DNA from: Ottelia alismoides
Taxonomy: Eukaryota; Streptophyta; Magnoliopsida; Alismatales; Hydrocharitaceae
DNA length: 64,000 bases
Reading direction: 5' to 3'
Assembly (NCBI GenBank): GCA_037367405.1
Contig: JAZKJV010010762.1
Span: 248,001-312,000, forward strand
The stretch's first letter is position 1. Every line of letters begins with the position of its first letter. This document shows, piece by piece, positions 36,201 through 48,200 of the stretch. Position numbers and translations under genes: made by a program. The notes under the pieces were generated by a model that saw only the letters and a list, made by a program, of their open reading frames with translations, was not told the DNA's origin and ran no database searches.

Positions 36201-39200
36201 TCGGCGAAGGATTGTTCGGTGGCTTAGGCGGGTGGCACGGGCAGTTGGATGTCAGAATTCCTTGTGGATTTATCCCAGCAGAGGATGGATGAGCTTTCCA
36301 GATTGCAGTTGGAATTGCCTTTGACATATTGCATCTCGGAAGGCAAAGACTGCTTTGAATGGAGCGGTGGCAGAAAATTCTCAATGAAGAGGGCATATGG
36401 GGCTTTAGAGGGTAAGAGGTCAACCGAGATAGAGACCTATGCAGAGACTTGAAGATCATTTGGGCCACTAAGATCCCTTGCAGGGTCAAGGTTTTCCTTT
36501 GGTGTCTGAGGAGGGGCAGACTGTGTGACAAAGCTAGAAGAGAAAGATTGTTTGATCTTACAGATACGTCCTGCGACAGATGTATGGATCAAGTCGAAGA
36601 TATGGATCATCTCTTCTTCGGTTGCATAGCGTTGGCACAGACCTGGGCAGAGATCGGGCCCTATCAAACATAGAAGGCCGTATCGGCGATATATCGTCGA
36701 TATATCGGTTTCGACAGGATAGGGGTTTCGATATTACCCAGTATCTCCTTTTACAGGGATATCGGCGATATATCGCCGATATATCGCCATATCGGCTCAT
36801 ATCGGTCAAAAATGACTGGTTTCAGTAGAAAAAATCCTGGATATCGATCGATATCGTCCATATTTCGTCAATATCTCTATATATCAATGCTATTATTCAT
36901 GGAAGATTGATTCAACACCTAGTATTAAAACACATATATCTAGCTACACCTAGTATTAAAACACACAATGGTTTATATATATTTTGTTTCGGGTCGGGGG
37001 CACTGCCCCCGCAACCCCGCAAGGGGGAGCCCACCTGGACTCCCCCTAGCCCCCCCAGGCTCGCTGACCGGGCAACGAGACCCCCGTACTGGTAGCGTAT
37101 GGTGCGACAGGAGGGTGCATTAGTGCATACAATGGTTCTTCAACTTGGTGTATGTTTACAAGTTATTCATGTTGTAAGACTTGAATGAAATCGATTTCCA
37201 ATATCTATAAGTCAATTCTTTAAAAACAAAATATCTATAAGTCAAGAATCAAACATTAATATCGATATGTTCAAAATGATCGATATATGCGATATAAGCT
37301 TCATAGATTGATCGATATGTGTGATCTAAGAGTATATTTGTAAGCTATTTAGTGATCTAAGAACTTGGATGAACTCCTTTTTTAATATATATAGGTCAAC
37401 AACTAACAGTACCATCGATATTTCGATATGATCGATATATGCAATATAAGGATCATAGTCTTCACAAATGATCTATATGTGTCATCTAAGTGTATATTTG
37501 TAAGTTATTTAATGTTATAAGAACTTGAATGGAATCCATTTCCAATATCTAAAGGTCAGGAATAAACATTACCAGCGATATGTTCGATATGATGACCAAT
37601 ATGTGCGATATATGGTCTATAAATGACCGATATGTGTGATATAAGTTTGTATTTATAGGTTATTTGTTGTTCTAATATCTTGGATGATCTTAATTTCTGA
37701 AAAATGCCAAAAAATGACTTTTTGAGCCATTTTCGACATTTCCACCGATATCGTCGATATATCATCGGTATATCCCGATATATCCATTTCCGGGCAGACC
37801 GAAACGATATCGATATCGATACGGCCTTCCATGCTCTCAAATCTCAACCGTGGGTCTTGATGAGTTCTAGGCTTTCATGAGAGCTTTCGGGGAGAATTCG
37901 TCGGACATCTGCGTTTTGCCTTTTGTAGCTTTGTGGGCCATCTGGGGAGGGAGGAATGCCCTTATCTTTAAGAGGCAAATGTTTTATACTGAAAATGTAA
38001 AAGCTCATTGTAATGCTCTCTTTCATTTCTGATCTTCCAGGTAATGTAATCTGAACCCTCTATCAATGAATTGATAGAATCCCACTTCGGAATTTCACCC
38101 TTTGTTTGTCAAAATAAAAAGTTGTATGAGCCACTATAGAGATGTGGTAAAGTTGTAATACTGGGAAAGCTATTGACTGTAAAGTTGATATGAGATTGCT
38201 AAATTTCTCAACCCCATTTGCCTACCAAGTAACAGCTCAAGGATAAATGAAATCAACTTTCTGATCATATTCATTTTAGATAAGTATCCGACTTAATATA
38301 CATGTAAGAGATCCTAGCCCAGCAGTTTTATGATTGCAACAAAGCAATTTTTGTTAATATAAAGGTGACCTGCTCATGCATCCTTGACACATAAATAGTT
38401 ATCTTAAGATGTAATACTGTAACATCATCTGATGACTCTGATCTCAGGGATAGTGCCAATGATTGGGCACGTACTTTGCATCGAGTCCACTGAGTTCGTA
38501 TACAAGCATTTAAAATTAGTGTCAAGTCAGTGAGTTAGTTGCAGATGCTACAGTGTTATATATGAACTAAATGCCAATAGAACTATGCCAAGGAGCAAAG
38601 AATTTAAAATCTGAAAGCAGGGGGAAAACCTCAGCAATTGGAAGACCAAATGTCACTCCAGAAAAACTTGCTTTAACTGATTCAGTGGCACCAAGAAGAG
38701 GAGCACCTACAGTGACTTTCAACGTTAAGAACATCTAAGAAGCTCAAGCTAACATCATAATCACGTCATATATAAGAAGCTAAAACTTACCAACAGCAAA
38801 GTAAGCATGAATGTGGTCATCAAGCCACTGAATGTAGTGTTTTGGAGCGATTTCAAGTTTTAGCCACTCAAGAAAGTAGCGAAAGATATTGTTCCCCAAT
38901 GAATGAGCAAAAACTAAAGATGGACCTCCACGAAGCTTAAGTGCTGTCTCGAAAGTTAATCTGCAAGATCGCAAGGGATGTCAGTCCCAATAATGATAAT
39001 AGACCAATTAAAGAATTACATTTTAGAGTTTTTGAAAGCAAGACTTATATACTTGAGTGGTGCCTCATAAACATCTAAAAATCATCTGTTATCTATGCCC
39101 AGGAATTTTGAAGCCATCTAGAACTATATATGAAAAATAAAAATATGTAAATTTGAACTCAGCCCTCAAATAATATATGGGGTTCGTAGTGGACCTTGAA

Positions 39201-42200
39201 TGTACGTGAACAAAAAAATATACAGTAAAAACAATTCTGTTTGATCTGGGAAGGTAACTACTTCTTACTGCAGTGTGAATTCTATATGATACGTGCTTCA
39301 CAGGATCGTGGCCATTTGCTTCAAAGACAATGTTCTAAGTTTCGGTTTCCAATCTTTTCTCCACTTTTTTCTGAAAAGTATTTTTTTCCAAATAGTGGAA
39401 ATTTTTATAGCTACAGGTACAAGCATATAGCCCCCGCAAAGCGCATCCATTTTATCTGCGGAGAAGATGTTTCAAGGCATCTGAACCCCTATTACCAAAA
39501 AAAAGTTATCCAACACAAATAATTTGCTTAGCATATGACTGAAGCATTAAACTGCAAAAGATTGCCTGCACCATTTCTTGAGTTGATGCTACTCCAAATA
39601 CATATTCTGCACTCCAATCATATTAACTTATAATGATGCACCATTGCTGCGGTTCGTTGTCGCTATCCTGTCGGAGGTGGCCCATTGTTGCAGCAGATAT
39701 CCGGCGATAGTTGTTCCTTTTGGTTTTGGTTGGATGGACAGAGGAGGAAGCCTTTTGCAATCCGTGCTCAAGTATCTGTGTTGGCGACTAATCAGGATTT
39801 AAGGGTAATAGAGACTTGGCCCAATGGAGAGTGAGCTCCTACATATCGCTCTTATTTATCAGAGCAACGAATTTTGGAGTTTATAAGAATGAAAGGAGCT
39901 CCTGAAAGTGTGGAGGAACCCTCAGACGGGTGCGACTACTAGACATGAGAGGATGGGAACTTCACAGTCAATAAAGCAAACAATGCTCTCTCGTGATAAT
40001 TTGAAGTTGGAAGGTGTCACTAAGAGTGAAGATTATCTTTTGACTGTCGCAAAAGGGTCGTGTGAGGACAAGAGCTTACATAGACTAGATCATACAAAGG
40101 GTTGAGGTGTCCTACCCAAGGTGTTTGGAAGGTTCGAAAAATGTGGATCGCCTATTCTTTATTGTGAGCAGTCCATGGAGGTATGGCTCGTGGCCTCTAT
40201 TATTGGGATGGACTCCACACGTTCTACATAATTCTGGAATTCCATTAGGACCAATGATGCCATCTCCTCAAGCGATAGATTTAAATATTTAGAACTCATA
40301 TGGGCCATATGGTTGGCTCATAATAGGTGTTGAGTTTGGCATAAGAGATTCTTTGATGAAAATACGCTAGATCATATGCCGGAGCTCTTATAAAATCCTT
40401 ATTGCGGTGGACTCCATGTGTGCTTCGATATTCGGGAATTCCCTTAGGAGCAATGATATCATCCTCTAGCGATATACTCGAGTATCTGACTTTCGTGTGG
40501 ACAATATGGTTGTTCCGGTATGAGAAATTCTATGTTGAAAATGTGCTACATGATGTCAAGACTGTTATAGAATCCTTATTGGGTGGACTCACAAATGCTA
40601 CAGGATTCTCTGATTCCATGATCAATGACGTCATCTCGTTTAGCAATATATTCAAGTCGTGGGCTCTCATATGGGTCATATGATTGGCTCATAATAGTGC
40701 GGTATTTGGCATAAGAGATTCTATGTTGAAAATTGATGCAGCGTGGGTTGGTCAATTGGTGCTCAAATAGGATTTTTCCCCTTGAATTTTATCAATTAGG
40801 GTTTAATTGTTGTCCATTAATTAGACTCAAATTAATTTTATGTTGTATTGAGTCCGTGCAATTTTATTTTCGGTAGTGAGTTATATATTTAGTCAATTAT
40901 ATTAGGTAGTGAGTCGGTTAGAGATATTAGAGTCGGAACTAGGATAAGATAGGATTTGAATTTAGATTTGTTTCTATTTTTGTAATCTCATCCCTCCTAT
41001 ATAAAGGGGATGGTAGTCATTTGTTAAGGAACGGTTGAAGTTGAAATCAAATTGAGCTTTATCTCATCTCTCTCGCTTTCCCTTCTCCCTCTAGGCAATT
41101 GATGAATATGTGATTCATCGCTCTAAAAGTTGAAAATAGAGCTTCATTCCTGAGTAATTAGTTGCATTTCTCCATTTATTTTGCATTACTCTCATTCATG
41201 CATTTAGAATTTGTTAGAGTAATTATACTTAAAATTATGTTTGTAACTCTTCGGGTTCCGTAACTCTTAACCCTTCGGGTTCCATAACCTTCAACCCTTC
41301 GGGTTCCGTAACCCCTCGGGGGTATTTATGTATTTTTCCCTTTGTACTCTCTAGGGTTTTCTCTCTATATAAGAGACCCTAGCCCTATGCAATAGATATC
41401 TCATTCGTCTCTCTTCTCCATATGGTATCAAAGCAACGGTCCTAAACCGGAGTTCTAAGCTAAAATACCCACCGCCAACTTCAAGCCTTGCAAAAGCCTG
41501 CGCGGGCCCTCTTCCCCGAACTAAGACCCTGCACAAAGCCATCCAATCGCCTCCAATGCAGCAGCTCGCCCCAAAGGAGCATCTCCAGTACCTACTGATG
41601 ATGTCGGAACCACCTACGGAGGCCCGCTAGTACCGCCAAGAGGTTACAACCCTCCCGCTAGCGCTGCCTAACGCTTCTAGGAATTCAAATCTATTGTTCG
41701 TTGAGGATTTTTCAGCTCTTCTTTAAGAGCAAACGTGCGTTATAGGGCATTTTCTAGCCATTTCATGCATCCTTAGTTGTTCACAATATCTTCTTTCTAT
41801 TTTAAGACCACCATGGTGCATTCTTCTACCGAGACAAAGCCCTTGGCCACGAATATTATGGCACAAGGCACTATTATCAAACTCAAGGGCACAGAAAATT
41901 ACGTGCTCTGATCTCGATCTTTTATAGCGTTCATTGGTGGTTAGAGGAAACTCTACATTCTGACTAAAGATCCTTTAGATGAAAAGGATAAAGAGTACGA
42001 CAACTGGCAGACAGACAACTACTTGGTTATCAACTGGATGACCAACAGTGTTGAGGCTCGCATTACCTCAAATCTTCTTTACAAAAATAAAACTAAGGAA
42101 ATGTGGGAGGATCTCGAGCAAACATACTCCCAGAAGAAGACGAAGTCACGCCTTGCAGACATTTACAAGCGAATCTGGTCGGCATCTTAAGGTAATTCCA

Positions 42201-45200
42201 CCCTCATCGAATACTATAGGCATCTCTCCAGCCTGTATGAGGAGCTTGCAATATTCCAACCCTCATGTTGCACCAAACAGATACAAGAGCGTTCTGACTG
42301 GCAGGTATACGGTTTTCTTGATGGCCTGCATTCTAGATACTATGCAACAAAGGAGCAATTTCTTATATCAGACACACTGCCAAAAATGAAGGCCATCTTT
42401 GGTCGACTTGAAGAACTCGAGACATCGGCTGCCCGGCCTCTCGTCTTACCTTCAATAGAGAATTTTGCACACATCACCTCATCTGGGCGAGGAGGCAGAT
42501 ACGGCTTACGAGGAAGACGCGGTCAAGATCCAAGTCGTGGTCGTGGACGAGAATCTGGACGAGGCCGTGAGTTTGACTGTGGCCGTGGGTAGACTCTACT
42601 GCCCCATGCACTCACTGTGGTAGGTGGAATCACTAACAGAACGATGCTGACAGAAGTTTGGCATACCTTCTTATCACGCCAATAATGCCTATAAGGATGC
42701 CTATGATGTGCAAGAAGCATTGCCTACAGCAACCTCCAGTGGCAAAATTGTTCATCTTAATGATGCAGATTACTCCCGCCTGATGCAGATCCTTCAGACT
42801 CCACGGCCGATTACCACTAGTAACACTACCACTGCTGCTCTGGCTACTCCTTCACGTACAATAGCCAACTCTGTTGTCACTCCTGCTCCAGCTTAGATTA
42901 TTGATTCTGATGCCTCTCCTCATCTCATCGGAGAAGGTAGTCTGCTTACCTCTTCTGTACCATCTACCTCTGTGAAGTCAGTTCGAGTCGCTAATGGGAC
43001 TCAATCACCGATTACTACTGTTGGAACTATGGAATATCTTCCAAGCTTCGACTTTCTAGGGTTTACTGTACTCCTGATTTTCCTCTTAGCTTGCTATCAG
43101 TTCAAAAGCTTTGTGTTGAGCTTCATTACCATGTGATATTTGATAAGTCTTCTTATTTTCAAGACATTCGGACCAGGCAGATTTTTGGTGGGGGTCATGA
43201 GAAGAACGGCCTATATTATCTTGACATACCCTCGGATTCCAGTTTTTTTGGTGCTGCGCTCATCTCCGAAGATCCGCTCCTATGGCATTTGCGTCTTGGG
43301 CATCCCTCTGCCAAGGTCATCTCAATGATATTTCCTGAACTCTCTGCTCTCAAGCCCTTTCAATGTGAGGCATGTGAGATCGGGAAACACCATCGAGCTT
43401 CGTTTCCTGTTCGTACTAAGTCTCGTAGTATTACTACTTTTCATTTTGTTCACTGTGATGTTTGAGGACCTTATCCAATCCGCACACTAAGTGGGCATCA
43501 CTATTTTATACTTTTCGTTGATGATTATAGTCGATCTTCTTAGGTATATCTATTAAAGGAACGTTCGGAGATTAATCAAATTATCATAAATTTCTTCCAA
43601 TATGTTAAAACCTTCTTTTCTAGCATTGTTAAGATCATTCTTACAGACAATGCTCTTGAGTTTACCCAACAAGACTTGACCTCTTTCTTTGCATCCCAGG
43701 GAACTGTTCACCAAACATCATGTCCATATACCTCACAACAGAATGGTATAGCTGAGAGGAAACTACGACACTTGCTAAATGTTGCCAGATCTCTTCTTAG
43801 TCAGATGAGTATTCCTAAACATTATTGGGGAGATGTTATCCTTATTGCAGTTTATCTCATCAACCGTGTTCTTTTGTCTGTTCTAGAAGGGGCAACTTCA
43901 TTTTCCTCATTTTACCCTACTGAGTCTTCTTTTCCCATATCTCTGCGAATTTTTGTTTGTATTGCCTGTGTTCATAACTTTCATGCAGCTGACAAATCAT
44001 CCTCTCGTGCCATCAAATGTGTCTTTCTTGGGTACTCTCGTACCCAAAAAGGCTATCGTTGCTATGATCATGTCGGATGTCAATACTATGTGTCTGTTGA
44101 TGTCACTTTCTTTGAGCGAACAAGTTATTTCACAAAATTGTGAGTGACATTCCTCTGGACCTTCCTCCTCCACCAATCATCTATACTCGCCAACGTACCT
44201 CTATACCTTCTACACCAGTATCAGTACCTCTGCCTATCCCTTTTATGCAGGATGATATGATCACTTCGATTGCTCCCACCACTGTTGCCCCGGATGTACT
44301 CGAGGAGCTTCCTATAGCTCTACGCAAGCAAAAAAGGTAATGTACATATCACTCCATGTCACATTTTACTTCTACAGATGGTTTATATAGCTGTGACAAG
44401 AGATTTGCAGATGCTCTGAATGCAATTTCTATTCCAAGAGATCATTTCAGTGCAATGCAGGATCATGGTTGGCGACAGGCCATGGATGAGGAGATGGATG
44501 CACTTACCTCCCGAGGCACGTGGGATCTTGTGTCGTGTCCCTCGGGAGTTCGTCTTGTGGCTTGTCGATGGGTCTTCACGACCAAACAGTCGTTGGATGG
44601 TTCTATTGACAGGTTGAAAGCCAGATTTGTTGCCAAAGGTTTCACACAAACCTTTGGAGTTGATTATTTTGAGACCTTCTCGCCCATTACCAGAATGGGG
44701 TCGATACGTATCATTCTATCTGTTGTTGCCAACAAGGCTTGGCCTATTTATCAATTGATGTGAAGAATGCCTTTCTTTATGGTGATCTTAAGGAGGAAGT
44801 CTACATGATGCAACTACCGGGGTATATAGTCGATGGGAGCATGTATGTCGACTACGCAAGGCCATTATTGGCATGAAGCAGAGCCCCGGGGCATGGTTTG
44901 ATAAGCTCACTACAGATATCAGCACACTTGGCTTTCAGAGGGCAACATTTGACTATTCTGTCTTTGTTAGACGACGATCTACCGGCACGATCATTCTCGA
45001 TGTCTATGTTGATGATATGGTTGTCACAGGAGATGATTTAGACGGTATTCAGGAGACCAAGACCTTCCTCCAAAAGGTCTTTGTCGCGAAAGACCTCGGT
45101 CAACTTCGTTATTTTCTTGACATCAAGGTAATACGCACTACGGAAGGGCTCCATCTTTCACATAGGAAGTATTGCCTCGATATTCTGATTGAGGCAGGAC

Positions 45201-48200
45201 TACTTGGATGCAAGCCATCTGACATCCCTGCAGAAGTGAGAAAATATTCAGCATTTACTGATCCACCTTTTGAGGATGCCAAGGTTGCAAAAGTCGGTAG
45301 TCGGTACTCGGTCGGTTGGGTCACTGACTAAGGATTAATCGCCAGTCGGGTGACTAATCGAATTTAGTCGGACATTAATCGGCTTTGAATTTTATGATTA
45401 TTTTAAATATATAACTCATTTTTATACATATATTTACATAGATTTTGTATATTTTTATACTAAAAGAAGTAATTGAATTTAAATAAAATATTAAACGTAT
45501 TATAATAAGTTTGCTTATAAAAAACAAAACATTAAAAAAACATGGTATCTTCAAGCAAAAATCGATCGATTAGCATACCTAATCGGAATTAGTCGGTACT
45601 CGGTCGGCCACCCCACTGACTAGACTAGTTGGACCTACTAGTCGGGTTAGTCGGGCGACTTTCATAACACTGGAGGATGCAACACGGTACAGAAGCTTAG
45701 TGGGAAAATTTCTCTATCTCATTGTTACTAGGCCAGATATATCATATGTTGTGAGCAGATCCAGTCAGCATACGGAGAAACCACTTTACAGTCACTGGCA
45801 GGATGTTCTTTTGATCCTTCGATATTTGAAGGAATCTCCCAGACGTGGACTTTTCTATGGGGTAAATGGGCACACTAATATCTCCGCCTATACATATTCT
45901 GACTATGCTAGCTCTCTGGAGGACCGTCGATCCACTACAGGACACGCTATGTTTGTTGGGTATAACCTTGTCACTTGACGAAGCAAGAAGCAAACAGTGG
46001 TCTCCAGATCCAGTGCGGAAGCAGAATACAGGGCAATGGCTCAGGCTACCTGTGAGATCACATGGCTTGTCCCTTTCCTAATAGAACTTGGCATGTCAGT
46101 CGCCACTCCTGTACCCTTATACTGCGACAACAAATCTGCCATGTACATCGCCACCAATCCAGTTTTCCATGAGCGGACAAAACACATTGAAGTTGATTGT
46201 CATTTCATTCGTGATGCAGTACGAGGAAGACAAATCAGCACTCCACACATCTCCACTGAACTTCAACTCGCAGACATCTTCACAAAGGCTCTTCCAAGGA
46301 AGCGCTTCATGTACTTAGTATCCAAGTTGGGCATGATCGACAGATATGCTCCAACTTGAGGGGGGTGTTAGAGTAATTATACTTACAATTAAGTTTGCAA
46401 CCCTTCGGGTTCCGTGACTCTTAACTCTTCGGGTTTCGTGACCTTCAACCCTTCGGGTTCTGTAACCCCTCGAGGGTATTTATGTATTTTTCCTTTTGTA
46501 CTCTCTAGGATTTTCTCTCTAAATAAGAGACCCTAGCCCTGTGGAATAGATATCTCATTTGTCTATCTTCTCCACAGAATTAATATCTGCATTTTAGCAT
46601 GCGTATTTGCATTAAATAAGAAGCCAAATTCCCTTGTAAATATCACATGTATTATACCATATTTTCACTATTTTTATCTATTTTTCACTAAATCGGAATT
46701 GAATAAAATCAACTCTATAGTGTACATATTACTAACACTAATAAAGGAAAAATATCAAAAATTATTAACTTGTAAAATTACCCAATAAAACACAAACCCT
46801 AATTTGAGACTAAGAGCCTTCAAACGTGAATCTCTCTCATACAGTCTCCTATGGACCCCTACCCCTACTCACCTTTCAATTAATGTGCGTTCAATTACCT
46901 TCAAAACAAGACCAAATTCAAAAGAATCGGAGTTTGTATGTAAAACTTGGGTTTTGGGCCCCTCATTGATGTCCATAATGCTCGAATTTCAATCGAATCT
47001 ACATGATTTGATTGCTGGTTTTCGGACCCTGTGCGTCATCGGATCGAAGTCTCCCATCGTAGAAGTCGTTGTCCTGGTTTTTGAGCAAGAAAAATAAGAA
47101 AAAAAACGTCATCAACGGCTTCCAGCCTGCTGTTCAGGCCGCTTCAGATTAGCCATCGTCGACAAAATCGACTACAACAACGTCTCCAACCCCCCAGCAG
47201 CTCCTCGACGACTCCCCGCACCCCGGGCGACCCCTCCAACCACGCAGTAGTCCACTTCCGCCCTACAAATTGCCCCACTGCCTCTCCTGCAGCCCCTCTT
47301 CGCCACCTTGACACCCCCACACAGCTCCACTGTCGCTGCTTGTTCCCCCAGCCGCAGCCCCTGATAGTACCCCAATACCCAACCCAGGCCAGCCGCCACC
47401 ACCTGCCCCCCCCCCCTCGCTTCGACCCTTCCCCTCTCTATCCAATGTCTCCCCCATCCACCTCGGCCCCGTACTGCCGCCATCTCCTCTTCCCACCCCC
47501 TTCTCTACCACCCATGCCACCACCCTCCCTCTCCACCTCCCTACCCAATGCCGTCTCAACCCCCATTCTACCTCAACGTCGCCGCAACTCCAGTTCATCC
47601 CAACCCCACGGCAGCCCCACCAGCATCTCCCCCACCTCCAGCAAAATATCTACTGGATGTATTATGCTCAATCCCCCCACCCAAGAATCTTTTACAAAAA
47701 GATAAGAGTAAAGAATAAACCAAAGGAGAAGATCTTAAGTGAAGGGGTTGAAAAATTGCAGGTCCCCTCTAATAAAAAAGAATTACAAAACGTAATTCAA
47801 AATTGAATAAGAAAAATACAAAATTTAAGCAAATTATTCAACGAATTCAACAAGGCTTCTCTAATACCGCAACCAAAGACAAAGTCGCACATCAGGAGAT
47901 GAGTTTTTCAAAGCGGCATAGAGCTGATGCAGCGCGGGTCAGCCAATTGGGGCTCAAATAGGATTTTTTTTCATTGAATTTTATAAATTAGGATTTAATT
48001 GTCGTCCGTTAATTAGAGTCAAATTAATTTTACATTTTATCGAGTTTGTGCAATTTTATTTTAAATAAAGATATCGCATGAGATCTTGATCTTGATTTAA
48101 TTAATTAGTCGGTTATATTAAATAGTGAATCTATTAGAGACATTTAGAGTCCAAATTAGGATAAACTAGGATTTGAATTTTGATTTGTTTCTATTTTGTA

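Larger units (their letters stand above)
21462..38118 (+). mobile_element. Full-length L1-type LINE (interrupted)
   Basis: Flanked by a perfect 15-bp target duplication AAGTTGTATGAGCCA (21447-21461 and 38119-38133), with an A-rich tail (aaaataaaaa) before the right copy. Subtracting Copia-B and the hAT-like insertion leaves about 5.4 kb, right for a plant L1. It has ORF1 with two zinc knuckles and ORF2 with AP endonuclease, reverse transcriptase and zf-RVT domain. Reading frames are broken many times, so it is inactive. It lies in PSAT intron 5, opposite in orientation to PSAT. Confidence 0.9.
9155..38629 (-). other. PSAT: PSAT intron 5 (29.5 kb, transposon nest)
   Basis: Bounded by donor GTTTTC (38629 side) and acceptor GCCAG (9155 side). 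It contains the Mutator relic, two nested RTE LINEs, an LTR-like region, a Copia relic and a full-length L1 with two Copia elements and an hAT-like element. No other host exon was recognised inside. Confidence 0.85.
41212..46576 (+). mobile_element. Copia-D, degenerate Ty1/Copia element
   Basis: 211-bp LTRs (41212-41422 and 46366-46576) and a perfect target duplication GAATT (41207-41211, 46577-46581). The LTRs differ at roughly 20 sites (about 9%), so it is old. Gag and pol are heavily broken. It contains a 393-bp hAT-type MITE (45280-45672). Confidence 0.9.

Noticed and set aside
40209..40733. Regularly spaced repeats as a possible CRISPR-like array
   Set aside because: Units are 160-200 bp, strongly diverged, LINE-derived and in a plant genome; there is no short repeat/spacer structure.
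47172..47705. Pro/Ser-rich frame on plus and Gly-rich frames on minus
   Set aside because: All derive from a C/T-rich tract; open frames are expected from such composition and no domain is visible.
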